The notes beneath the pieces were generated by a model. The model was not told the DNA's origin and did not search any database. It worked only from the letters and a program-made list of their open reading frames with translations. A stretch of 64,000 nt of DNA from Platycnemis pennipes (Eukaryota; Arthropoda; Insecta; Odonata; Platycnemididae), in contig OW121854.1 of assembly GCA_933228895.1 (NCBI GenBank), positions 11,225,131 to 11,289,130 on the forward strand, in the 5' to 3' direction. Position numbers and translations under genes: made by a program. Of the stretch, positions 62,301 through 64,000 are shown piece by piece (position 1 is the first letter of the stretch; each line of letters opens with the position of its first letter).

Positions 62301-63660
62301 GTTTGATTGAAATTTTATTTTCTATTTATTGCTTGCTTGTTTTATTTTCTTTCATATATTTGTTTGGTTCATTATTCATGGCTGCTTGTAAATTCAACAC
62401 TGTAATCCTCTTGAGAGTTCGTTTACTCATTTATTGTATTTTGTTCTTACGGAGTTGTTGCTCCAGGACAATAAAAAAATTATATTCAATTCAAAATTAT
62501 ATTATTCAGGAAACAAAAAAAAATAGCTTCATCATGATGTTGACAAAGGATACTCATTCATAGGATATTTGATATTACAAAGTGTCAATTTTTCCTTTCC
62601 CATTGACTTCGTAATTTCGACTTTCTACTGTATTATATTTTCGTAGACTTCCATAGGCTTTCACTCATACGTGCTTCATTGCTTTTTATGATTTCATCCA
62701 CAACAGTTTGTCATCTCACTCATTGGTGAGGAACTTCATGACTTTGCCTTCAACTTTCCAGTGAGCTTGAATCATCACGAAAATCTGTTTTCACATATTG
62801 TTTGTTGTTGTAAGTGAGGAAACCATTGAGGCATGAGTTACGGCAGAGGAAGAATTTTTTTGTACTGATAAGTGCCCACTTGAGTCGATGGCTCGTGACA
62901 GACTCAAAAGATGTGTATGAAATATCTTATGCAGTCATGTATACTGTTTTTTTTAAGTCGTATTCGGTTGTTAAAATATGATATGCATGTGACATCATCT
63001 AGATCCACAAAACATTTAAAAAGTCCTAGAACTATGTGTATAAAACTTTATAATAAGTTACCTACTGGCATAAAACTTGAGAATAACATGAGAGTGTTTC
63101 AAAGAGAGGTATTAGATTTTTTGTTGGAGAGATGTTTCTACAGTGTCAATGAATATCTTATGTAGCATGAAACTTAATCTATACACCTTATTTTCTTATC
63201 TCTTATTGCCATGACGTGTCCTATACACTTGCTTAGTACTCATATTTTTGTACAGTGTCTTTTGGACAAATAAAATATATTATTATATTATTATTGTGCA
63301 TGTTATATCTGATGTCTTCATCTCTCCCCTCCTTGCGTGTACGCGCAACGGCAGTCAAGCCCTGGGATGAGGCGTGCCAACCACCCGCCACCTGCAATGG
63401 CATCCCCGCACCACCATTACTTCCCCTCTTCTGCGGAGTCCTCTTCGAGGTGTGGCCGCCATGCAAACGTCAACTCGGGAGTGGTGCATGGCCACGTGAT
63501 GGGGGGCAGCGCTGTCGTCACAACAGCGGCAGCATCGACCACCAGAGGCCCACCACCAGTGCCGTCATACTACCCTGCATCCACTCCCAGTGCCACGGGA
63601 AGCCCATCAACCACACGGCATGCATGCCACGTCAGTTCCTTCCACCACAACCACTCACAG
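8369..63660 (+). CDS. Cep97: Centrosomal protein of 97 kDa (CEP97), 12 exons, 3' partial
   Basis: Coding exons: 8369-8378, 8457-8608, 8761-8919, 9003-9104, 9245-9465, 16839-16922, 21131-21500, 22856-23126, 31811-32086, 45466-45594, 49585-49937, 63355-63660. All junctions keep one frame, 811 codons. Residues about 10-215 are leucine-rich repeats, about 215-290 the LRR cap plus the CEP97 signature ([38 protein letters not shown]), and about 345-360 the conserved [14 protein letters not shown]. The rest is Ser/Gly/Pro/His-rich and probably disordered. In animals CEP97 partners CP110 at the distal centriole, controlling centriole length and suppressing ciliogenesis. That role is transferred by homology. 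The IQ motif is not yet seen, so downstream exons are expected. Introns 8, 9 and 11 are 8.7-13.4 kb and full of transposons. Confidence 0.9.
8457..8608 (+). CDS. Cep97: Cep97 exon 2 (LRR start)
   Basis: Codes for the first leucine-rich repeat and a half ([32 protein letters not shown]). Acceptor TTATTTTTGCAG, donor GTAAGC, ends in phase 0 after SSLQR. Confidence 0.9.
8761..8919 (+). CDS. Cep97: Cep97 exon 3 (LRR)
   Basis: [34 protein letters not shown] and [12 protein letters not shown] are typical SDS22-type 22-residue repeats, and [13 protein letters not shown] parallels the CEP97 NNRLVRM-GV-KL segment. Acceptor TTTTCATGTAG, donor GTAATA, phase 0 at both ends. Confidence 0.92.
9003..9104 (+). 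CDS. Cep97: Cep97 exon 4 (LRR)
   Basis: Codes for [20 protein letters not shown] and [13 protein letters not shown]. Acceptor ACATTTCAG, donor GTAAAT, 34 codons, phase 0. Confidence 0.92.
9245..9465 (+). CDS. Cep97: Cep97 exon 5 (last LRRs)
   Basis: [34 protein letters not shown] and [10 protein letters not shown] finish the repeat array. I place the donor at CA|GTGCGT (9466) because its phase joins exon 6 to give PGHGFDYRPF. Without splicing the frame would hit a stop at 9481 and the protein would lose the LRR cap. Confidence 0.85.
9466..10018 (+). other. Cep97 intron 5, first 550 bp
   Basis: No gene or repeat recognised here. The intron continues to 16838 and contains the Tigger element, a SINE and duplicated segments described separately. 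Confidence 0.5.
10209..13283 (-). pseudogene. Tigger-like DDE transposase, interrupted
   Basis: Read on the minus strand. ATG at 13283; N-terminal pipsqueak/CENP-B-type HTH ([40 protein letters not shown]), then the Tc5-type second HTH ([31 protein letters not shown]), then the DDE core: first Asp in [10 protein letters not shown] (N-terminal part), second in [11 protein letters not shown] and third in LQPLDQGII (C-terminal part, 10477-11211). The nested element at 11212-12617 splits the gene between CCNSVG and EKEPLLVIG; removing it with one 6-bp duplication restores the frame. A short intron is likely at 10454-10541 (GTAAGG...TTATTAG). After it the frame has a TGA at about 10443 and ends with LTGFLKK at 10209. 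All three catalytic Asp survive, but the insertion and stop disable it. Confidence 0.9.
11212..12617. mobile_element. Non-autonomous DNA element with 6-bp target duplication
   Basis: Starts CAGGGTGGCTACTGAGACCC and ends, read in reverse, CAGGGTGGCGATCGTCAGGG. It is flanked by TCCAAC on both sides (11206-11211, 12618-12623). Repeated TCAGGGAA/TTCCCTGA units stud both termini (left 11255-11295, right 12510-12605). The interior has no ORF over 70 codons with a recognisable domain. The duplication is shown to be 6 bp because it is exactly what must be removed to repair the host transposase frame. hAT elements give 8 bp, so this is not an ordinary hAT; I leave the superfamily open. Confidence 0.85.
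13740..15255. other. Intron 5, no gene recognised
   Basis: AT-rich, with scattered short ORFs. A small imperfect hairpin lies at about 14239-14302 (CATCCACATGG... with GTTCAGT/ACTGAAC inside). Nothing coding is supported. Confidence 0.5.
15266..15594 (-). mobile_element. tRNA-derived SINE with about 10-bp target duplication
   Basis: Read on the minus strand, the head shows an A-box-like TGGCTAGAGTACTGG and a perfect B-box GGTTCGATTCC. The other end is a short TTGG/CCAA-repeat tail (about 15264-15280). The flanks CAACACATGG (15256-15265) and CAACACGTGG (15595-15604) differ at one of ten bases, as expected for LINE-mediated insertion. There is no coding capacity. Confidence 0.8.
15778..15860. 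repeat. Inverted hairpin with CTGAWGA...GAAAC core
   Basis: Minus strand 15808-15778 reads CTGAAGA, T, then stem CTGGCA/TGCTAG with GAAA loop, then GAAAC. A second, degraded copy faces it on the plus strand (CTGAAGATGCACAC from 15822). See the findings on the recurring motif. Confidence 0.6.
16421..16588 (+). repeat. 168-bp direct repeat, copy A
   Basis: Apparently identical over its whole length to 17614-17781. It starts TGTTTTCTTCAAGTCTTCC and ends GTGGAAAGGCTG. It lies just upstream of Cep97 exon 6, while copy B lies downstream. Each copy holds a short open stretch ([20 protein letters not shown]) with no recognised family. Confidence 0.85.
16839..16922 (+). CDS. Cep97: Cep97 exon 6 (LRR cap)
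   Basis: Too short for ORF calling, but it translates to [19 protein letters not shown] then GYLVDAKE, the CEP97 cap. Acceptor CATTTTGTTAG, donor AG|GTGAGT. A 7.4 kb intron holding a Tigger element separates it from exon 5. Confidence 0.92.
17118..17214 (+). repeat. 97-bp direct repeat, copy A (pair at 17790-17886)
   Basis: AT-rich block starting TTTTATACATTATTATCTGTG and ending GTTAATGCGTAG, repeated at 17790-17886 with two substitutions. A 16-bp AGTCAGGTGTTGCCTCA also occurs at 17462 and after copy B, so this is a mosaic duplication of intron sequence. Confidence 0.8.
17614..17781 (+). repeat. 168-bp direct repeat, copy B
   Basis: Second copy of 16421-16588, followed within 10 bp by copy B of the 97-bp repeat. 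Confidence 0.85.
17888..20000. other. Intron 6, no gene recognised
   Basis: AT-rich. A decayed inverted repeat at about 18790-18885 (ACCACCGGCCAAG ... AACCTTAGTTGGTGGT) with TGATAATGATGGTGACC inside looks like an old member of the hairpin family described in the findings. ORFs here are short and unremarkable. Confidence 0.45.
20003..20222 (-). mobile_element. tRNA-derived SINE
   Basis: On the minus strand the head reads GAGCGGGTAAAGCGCTGAGC then GACTCGGGTTCAAATCCAGG; GGTTCAAATCC is a B-box and the spacing to the A-box-like part is tRNA-like. The body continues to about 20003. It belongs to a different SINE family from the one at 15.3 kb. Confidence 0.6.
21131..21500 (+). CDS. Cep97: Cep97 exon 7
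   Basis: Begins with [20 protein letters not shown] and [13 protein letters not shown], continues as a Gly/Ser/Pro-rich linker (GGGGGG run), and ends with [20 protein letters not shown] and [12 protein letters not shown]. The last block matches the CEP97 LSK-R-HQRQL region. Acceptor TTCCTTCACAG, donor GTGAGT, phase 0. GC-rich compared with its surroundings. Confidence 0.92.
21528..22345 (-). mobile_element. CR1/Jockey-like non-LTR retrotransposon, RT fragment
   Basis: On the minus strand the RT reads [40 protein letters not shown] then [20 protein letters not shown] (upper part, 22115-22345), and [20 protein letters not shown] then DVALMHIF with [10 protein letters not shown] (21528-21728). 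YSDDVAL is the altered catalytic box (normally Y/F-A-D-D). The middle part carries stops (for example 21890-22110). It sits in intron 7 of Cep97, opposite to the host gene. Confidence 0.85.
22420..22730 (-). mobile_element. Degenerate RTE-like RT fragment
   Basis: Minus-strand scraps such as [18 protein letters not shown] and LVTRVIYR resemble the FADD region and finger region of the RTE-like copy at 4.2-6.3 kb. There are many frame breaks, so the assignment rests on short matches. Confidence 0.4.
22856..23126 (+). CDS. Cep97: Cep97 exon 8 (Ser-rich tail)
   Basis: Codes for a Ser-rich segment ([51 protein letters not shown]). Acceptor TTTCTCTCTCCAG, donor A|GTAAGT. Joined by phase (0 in, 1 out) and codon bias rather than by recognisable homology. 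Confidence 0.85.
26405..26480 (+). mobile_element. tRNA-like SINE head
   Basis: CTTGGCCTAGTGGTTACGAT resembles a tRNA D-arm/A-box, followed by GCCGGCTCCAGTGTCGGAGG and a decayed B-box region GTTGTAAGACCCAG. It does not close as a cloverleaf, so I call it a SINE relic, not a tRNA gene. Confidence 0.45.
27328..27606 (+). other. Chimeric ORF: RTE scrap fused to coiled-coil
   Basis: Residues 1-37 or so ([32 protein letters not shown]) match the region just after the RT domain of RTE-like elements. From about residue 38 ([37 protein letters not shown]) it is a charged coiled coil typical of the C-terminal end of Myb/SANT-like proteins that partner Harbinger transposases. A TAA at 27604-27606 ends it. 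I read it as an RTE insertion into the partner gene, not a designed fusion. Confidence 0.5.
28704..28930 (-). pseudogene. HARBI1-like transposase, N-terminal exon
   Basis: Minus strand: [12 protein letters not shown], then [19 protein letters not shown], then in the adjacent frame the segment readable as [13 protein letters not shown], the conserved start of Harbinger nucleases. The exon appears to end at CAG|GTGTGT (28703/28704). One or two frame breaks separate the blocks. The catalytic DDE exons were not found further left. Confidence 0.65.
30788..31279 (+). pseudogene. Long coiled-coil ORF, decayed, unidentified
   Basis: An Arg/Lys/Glu-rich helix: [80 protein letters not shown]. The frame slips near 31115; the next frame continues [12 protein letters not shown], a stop, then [20 protein letters not shown] and [10 protein letters not shown] to a TAG at 31277-31279. 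It has no upstream ATG in frame near its start, lies in Cep97 intron 8 on the same strand, and fits no Cep97 splice phase. It is probably the tail of a transposon protein or of a retrocopied gene. Confidence 0.55.
31811..32086 (+). CDS. Cep97: Cep97 exon 9
   Basis: Codes for [53 protein letters not shown] and [20 protein letters not shown]. Acceptor TGTTCACAG, donor G|GTGACC. A second donor of the same sequence and phase 33 bp downstream (after 32119) would add 11 residues ([11 protein letters not shown]), so alternative splicing is possible. Confidence 0.82.
32790..33345 (-). mobile_element. Penelope-like element 3' fragment with facing hairpin motifs
   Basis: Minus-strand peptide scraps [20 protein letters not shown] and, in other frames, [20 protein letters not shown] with [13 protein letters not shown] match the region after the YIG half in retroelement GIY-YIG proteins (R-x-x-x-EAIEI-x-K-x-x-N-x-N-x-x-x-G). 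Two related CTGRAGA...GAAAC units face each other at its sides: minus 32912-32882 and plus 33286-33316, both continuing into CTGAGGAAACATG-like sequence. Confidence 0.6.
33420..33826. mobile_element. hAT MITE, 407 bp
   Basis: Left end TAGAGGCCTGCACACGGTCG and right end, read in reverse, TAGAGGCCTGCAAACGGGCG are inverted repeats of hAT type. The flanks ATGGAGAC (33412-33419) and CTGGAGAC (33827-33834) match at 7 of 8. The interior is GC-rich with no transposase. Confidence 0.85.
33952..34122. repeat. Perfect 66-bp inverted repeat
   Basis: Arms 33952-34017 and 34057-34122 are exact reverse complements with a 39-base spacer. The spacer holds a small GGGT/ACCC hairpin and CCGAAGATTACG...ATCATCGAAACC, a degenerate version of the CTGAWGA...GAAAC core. 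Perfect arms imply a recent insertion or gene conversion between arms. Confidence 0.85.
34123..37850. other. Intron 9 interior, no gene recognised
   Basis: Mixed AT-rich sequence. A splice-acceptor-like TTTACAG at 35614-35620 precedes a 92-codon ORF, but its phase and lack of a donor do not fit Cep97. The 37403-37763 ORFs ([19 protein letters not shown]) might be the upstream part of the Penelope-like element that follows; I cannot confirm this. Confidence 0.35.
37860..39830 (+). mobile_element. Penelope-like retroelement, nearly full RT plus GIY-YIG, decayed
   Basis: In order on the plus strand: [20 protein letters not shown] and [16 protein letters not shown] (RT start, 38046-38200); the YGLPKIHK-like region frame-broken at 38270-38320 with [19 protein letters not shown] after it; the palm region scrambled by indels; then [19 protein letters not shown] (GIY...YIG halves, 39375-39431), RRFATM, and [20 protein letters not shown] with [17 protein letters not shown] (39487-39630). 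These elements copy by nuclease-primed reverse transcription. Many frameshifts make this copy dead. The sequence GTGGTGACCTAGTGGCTGAAACG at 39798-39820 is a weak match to the CTGAWGA...GAAAC motif at the expected 3' position. Confidence 0.85.
39953..40601. repeat. 22-bp C-rich minisatellite, about 29.5 copies
   Basis: Unit GCCTCACCCCCAACCCCACCTC, repeated head to tail with few substitutions (CACC/CTCC, CCCCC/CCCTA) and one 1-bp-short unit near 40340. There is almost no G on the + strand except the one per unit in CTCGCC. The minus strand has GGGG-TT-GGGGG in each unit. Long ORFs in two + frames arise only because the unit lacks stops; they are not genes. It begins about 120 bp after the Penelope-like element ends. 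Confidence 0.97.
41794..41897. repeat. Imperfect 26-bp inverted repeat
   Basis: Left AATAAATAATTCTCGGGTTTCAAGCC and right GGCTTGAAGCCTGAGGATTATTTATT pair with two mismatches around a spacer of about 50 bases. It may be another member of the hairpin family, without a recognisable core. Confidence 0.6.
42231..42771. mobile_element. 540-bp DNA element, copy 1
   Basis: Roughly 85-90% identical by eye to 44681-45220, in the same orientation. It starts AATGGGGTCATGTAC and ends GTAAACGCCCCCATT, so the ends form an imperfect inverted repeat (AATGGGG-N-CGTTTAC in copy 2). There is no ORF with a domain and target duplications are unclear. Confidence 0.75.
42840..43560. other. Unclassified repeat with GTGCTTTCCATTC inverted pair
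   Basis: GTGCTTTCCATTC (43009-43021) and GAATGGAAAGCAC (43055-43067) are exact inverses, and a related GAATGGGAAGCACCCGC occurs at 43470. Overlapping ORFs on both strands have no recognised domain. Confidence 0.4.
44681..45220. mobile_element. 540-bp DNA element, copy 2
   Basis: Second copy of 42231-42771; ends AATGGGGTCGTTTACC and GTAAACGCCCCCATT. It ends 245 bp before Cep97 exon 10. A GCAGGAAGGTTAA / TTAACCTTCCTAC inverted pair (44219 and 45218) brackets it and about 460 bp more, so it may sit inside another element. Confidence 0.75.
45466..45594 (+). CDS. Cep97: Cep97 exon 10
   Basis: Codes for [20 protein letters not shown] and [13 protein letters not shown]. Acceptor TTTCTTTTTTAG, donor G|GTAAGC. 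Phase 1 in and 1 out, matching both neighbours. Confidence 0.8.
45935..46050. repeat. GAGTCGAGT-rich element end
   Basis: Dense ACTCGA/TCGAGT units (GTACTCGAAAATTCGAGTCG, GTCGAGTTGAGTAGTT twice). This looks like one end of a DNA transposon with subterminal repeats; the other end was not found. Confidence 0.4.
46105..46256. repeat. Inverted repeat with paired CTGAAGA...GAAAC cores
   Basis: Arms around ATGAGCATGCCCACAGAGAAAAA and CTCTGTGGAAGTTGCTCAT pair imperfectly. Minus core 46175-46151: CTGAAGA, T, TCT-GTAAAA-AGC, GAAAC. Plus core 46178-46203: CTGAAGA, T, GCT-ATAAAA-AGC, AAAAAC (decayed GAAAC). The palindrome centre is CAGGCCTG. Confidence 0.7.
46270..48090. other. Intron 10, no gene recognised
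   Basis: Contains a stretch like the end of a DNA element (CCTCCGAATATAGTC... and GGGGGGACTATATTCG, 46500-46575) and a run of ATGTACGTTTG repeats (46365-46430). ORFs at 47668-48033 on both strands have no recognised domain. Confidence 0.4.
48093..48521 (+). repeat. 148-bp direct repeat, two copies, spacing 281 bp
   Basis: 48093-48240 and 48374-48521 share ACTCGACTTCAAGTTACATA through GGTTATTWTGAAGTA with only one or two differences. Between them lies CAGTAAAACCTAGTATTTACGC, which resembles a pogo-type terminus, so the duplication may include part of a MITE. Confidence 0.85.
48900..49480 (+). mobile_element. CR1/Jockey-like 3' fragment
   Basis: [20 protein letters not shown] then [17 protein letters not shown], followed after a stop by [13 protein letters not shown], is the region after the RT domain (Y-x-x-F-x-S-x-I-x-Y-G-I-x-x-W-G, IQKR-x-R-x-I). 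It is frame-broken throughout, and a TGACAAATGAAA-type 3' end lies near 49490. Confidence 0.7.
49585..49937 (+). CDS. Cep97: Cep97 exon 11
   Basis: Begins with [20 protein letters not shown] and [20 protein letters not shown], then a Ser/Gly-rich stretch ([20 protein letters not shown]). Acceptor TTTATCTATGTAG, donor TCG|GTAAGT. Phase 1 in, 0 out. Very GC-rich against an AT-rich intron. Confidence 0.83.
50215..50336. repeat. 45-bp inverted repeat with tRNA-like loop
   Basis: Arms 50215-50259 and 50293-50336 are near-perfect complements (one base-length difference in an A/T run). The loop, read on the minus strand, is GGTAGAGCACCTGGCCGGAA, like a tRNA D-arm. It lies 27 bp left of the TTAA transposon. 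Confidence 0.75.
50996..51440 (+). pseudogene. Spliced 5' part of a transposase-like protein
   Basis: Exon A 50996-51111 starts [20 protein letters not shown] and ends [13 protein letters not shown]. An 88-bp intron (GTAAAT...CGAAACAG) follows. Exon B from 51200 continues in phase as [15 protein letters not shown], an acidic stretch, then [13 protein letters not shown]. The basic start and the GRRI(I/V)D-x-x-YF block resemble insect proteins annotated as Mutator-like transposases; that is recall, not a search. The frame dies at a stop at 51440, where the CR1-like insertion begins (somewhere in 51400-51440). No catalytic region remains in the element. Confidence 0.55.
51440..53945 (-). mobile_element. 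CR1-like non-LTR retrotransposon
   Basis: Minus strand, in order: endonuclease (SKLGSLKVI, then [20 protein letters not shown] and [19 protein letters not shown], 53464-53945), linker, RT start ([54 protein letters not shown], 52477-52701), RT core with [20 protein letters not shown] (about 52250-52330) and [11 protein letters not shown], then [20 protein letters not shown] (51612-51872), [14 protein letters not shown] and [19 protein letters not shown] (51480-51610). GDFN is the endonuclease Asp motif. Several frameshifts disable it. It is interrupted by the insertion at 53709-53898 and by a short SINE/LINE tail near 51995-52050. Confidence 0.9.
53709..53898. mobile_element. 190-bp palindromic insertion with hammerhead-like cores
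   Basis: Flanked by the exact 13-bp direct repeat TATTACTTTCAAA (53696-53708 and 53899-53911) inside the CR1 endonuclease region. About 155 bp of it form one almost perfect palindrome centred between 53785 and 53786 (one A/T-run length difference). Each half carries CTGATGA, T, GATGT-ATC-ACATC, GAAAC (plus 53786-53811; minus 53785-53760), followed by the long arm CCGGTCGAAGTAAAG. A non-palindromic tail of about 35 bp completes the insert. It has no coding capacity. Confidence 0.85.
54401..57459. mobile_element. pogo-type element, 3059 bp, TA target duplication
   Basis: Ends CAGTAGAACCTCTATTTTACGA and, read in reverse, CAGTAGAACCTCTTTTTTACGA, bounded by TA on both sides (54399-54400, 57460-57461). 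Subterminal TTCGTAAA(A/T)-AGAGGT repeats occur near the right end (57270-57450). I find no transposase. A 168-codon ORF at 56354-56860 ([20 protein letters not shown]) is unidentified and may be chance or a captured fragment. Confidence 0.8.
56889..57140 (+). repeat. 126-bp tandem duplication
   Basis: Two copies starting GTTAAACAATGAAGGCTTAG at 56889 and 57015, differing at a few bases. Each ends in a TCGCGAAA/TTTCGCGA-rich palindromic part (AAAATCGCGAAAAA, TTTCGCGATATTTCGCG). Confidence 0.85.
57519..59225. other. Intron 11, no gene recognised
   Basis: A moderately GC-rich block (57560-57880) and AT-rich remainder. The C/T-rich tract 58970-59160 followed by TGTCCTTACTGTCGCACCC may be the 3' part of another Penelope-like element, since a CTGAAGA...GAAAC core follows at 59226; this is inference. 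Confidence 0.4.
59226..59251 (+). repeat. CTGAAGA...GAAAC core, single copy
   Basis: CTGAAGA, T, then GTAAC-TAT-GTTAT stem-loop (G:T then four pairs), then GAAAC, followed by TCGAGTTGTGCC and a tail of 3'-end type. No facing copy is visible. Confidence 0.6.
59532..61967. mobile_element. TTAA-flanked DNA element, 2436 bp
   Basis: Left end GGGCCAGTTTCACCAACG next to TTAA (59528-59531); right end, read in reverse, CGGTTTCACCAACG next to TTAA (61968-61971). Subterminal TTAACTCGGTTAA/TTAACCGAGTTAA and CCGAGATAAT units occur on both sides (59556-59700, 61850-61930). No transposase was recognised. A splice-like donor (AAAAG|GTAAGTGAG) lies at 61420-61429 after an open stretch from 61326. It includes the hairpin at 59942-60007. 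Confidence 0.65.
59942..60007 (+). repeat. Hairpin with CTGAAGA...GAAAC core
   Basis: Outer arms TATAACACCAAC (59942-59953) and GTTGGTGTTATA (59996-60007) enclose CTGAAGA (59964-59970), a GGACG-AGT-CGTCC stem-loop and GAAAC (59991-59995). Confidence 0.7.
62911..63270 (+). mobile_element. CR1/Jockey-like 3' end
   Basis: [20 protein letters not shown] and [20 protein letters not shown] with [13 protein letters not shown] is the C-terminal end of this LINE group ([11 protein letters not shown]). A TAG at 63163-63165 follows, then about 100 bp of 3' UTR to AATAAAATATATTATTATAT. It lies less than 90 bp left of Cep97 exon 12. Confidence 0.75.
63355..63660 (+). CDS. Cep97: Cep97 exon 12 (last in window)
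   Basis: Codes for [20 protein letters not shown], a His/Ser/Pro-rich run, and ends at FHHNHSQ. Acceptor AACGGCAG after a C/T-rich tract. The 3' boundary CAG|GCAAGT fits the consensus of GC-AG introns. If not spliced, the frame adds 12 residues and stops at 63696. A continuing gene is preferred because the IQ region is missing. Confidence 0.7.
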
Positions 63661-63864
63661 GCAAGTCTAATGGCTGAAAACGAAATCAGTTGTTGATGAG
63701 CCCACTTTGTGGAACTATTTCTTGGCAAATAACTTTAAAAGTGATGGCTTCATCTTTAGGGTTTCACCACATCATTGTTTCTTTAGGGACAACAGTTTCA
63801 TCTACATTACAGTAGGTATATTAAGGTTGGAGTCATTTTGGCCATCATATTTAAGTGTAGGATA
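63661..63864 (+). other. Start of intron 12 (or Cep97 3' end)
   Basis: If the GC donor at 63661 is used, this is intron. Otherwise the frame runs through 12 codons to TGA at 63694-63696 and this is 3' UTR. No polyadenylation signal is seen nearby. Confidence 0.4.
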
Positions 63865-63992
63865 TTTCAATCCTGCCATGTGAATGGCGGTGAAATTCAC
63901 ATTAATTGCCATGTGAAAAAATTCACCTGGACCAGGAATCGAACCACGGACCTTTGGCTTTCCTTGCCACTGCGCAGACCACTACCAGGATG
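63865..63992 (-). mobile_element. tRNA-derived SINE
   Basis: Minus strand: CTGGTAGTGGTCTGCGCAGTGG (A-box region, 63992 downward), then GTGGTTCGATTCCTGGTCCA with a perfect B-box GGTTCGATTCC, then a body with GTGAATTTTTTCACATGGC. It may extend left beyond 63865. Confidence 0.7.
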
Positions 63993-64000
63993 TCGATCGA

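Noticed and set aside
62243..62563. 106-codon hydrophobic + strand ORF
   Set aside because: AT-rich sequence commonly gives Ile/Leu/Phe-rich frames; no family, start context or partner exon.

Overview
Eukaryotic, almost certainly arthropod and most likely insect, nuclear DNA. This follows from GT-AG introns, low gene density, and many elements typical of insect genomes: Penelope-like, RTE-like, CR1/Jockey-like, pogo/Tigger, PIF/Harbinger and hAT elements plus tRNA-derived SINEs. I cannot name the species. I see no prokaryotic or plasmid signals and no intact rRNA or tRNA gene. The one host gene I can identify is the centriolar cap protein gene Cep97 on the + strand. Twelve coding exons can be spliced in one open frame from an ATG at 8369 to 63660. 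They give 811 codons: an N-terminal leucine-rich-repeat domain, the LRR cap with the diagnostic [11 protein letters not shown]...[15 protein letters not shown] block, then a long Ser/Gly/Pro-rich tail. The calmodulin-binding IQ region known in CEP97 has not been reached at the window edge, so the gene probably continues to the right. About 96% of the gene span in the window is intron, and the introns are filled with nested mobile elements.

Layout. 1-8.2 kb: upstream of Cep97, with Penelope-like and RTE-like remnants, a small ORF split by a hAT-like MITE, and more G-rich MITE ends. 8.4-9.5 kb: Cep97 exons 1-5. 10.0-13.7 kb (intron 5): a Tigger-like transposon with TA target duplication, its transposase split by a 1.4 kb element with a clean 6-bp target duplication. 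15.3-18 kb: a SINE and local direct duplications around exon 6. 21.1-23.1 kb: exons 7-8 with CR1/Jockey and RTE debris between. 23.6-31.3 kb (intron 8): a second Tigger/TIGD1-like relic split by a 4.44 kb PIF/Harbinger element, then a coiled-coil relic. 31.8-32.1 kb: exon 9. 32.1-45.4 kb (intron 9): Penelope-like relics, a hAT MITE, a perfect 66-bp inverted repeat, a C-rich 22-bp minisatellite and two copies of a 540-bp repeat. 45.5 kb: exon 10. 49.6 kb: exon 11. 49.9-63.4 kb (intron 11): a 7.1 kb TTAA-flanked transposon that itself holds a CR1-like element, a 190-bp palindromic insertion and a 3.06 kb pogo-type element, then a second TTAA-flanked element. 63.4 kb: exon 12, followed by a possible GC-AG donor.

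The most interesting signal is a small structured motif, CTGAWGA-N-(stem-loop)-GAAAC, flanked by long complementary arms. It recurs at about seven loci with different but self-complementary stems. It resembles the hammerhead ribozyme core known from Penelope-like elements. One copy sits in a clean 190-bp insertion bounded by 13-bp direct repeats. I could not place a canonical cleavage site or stem I, so ribozyme activity is not claimed.
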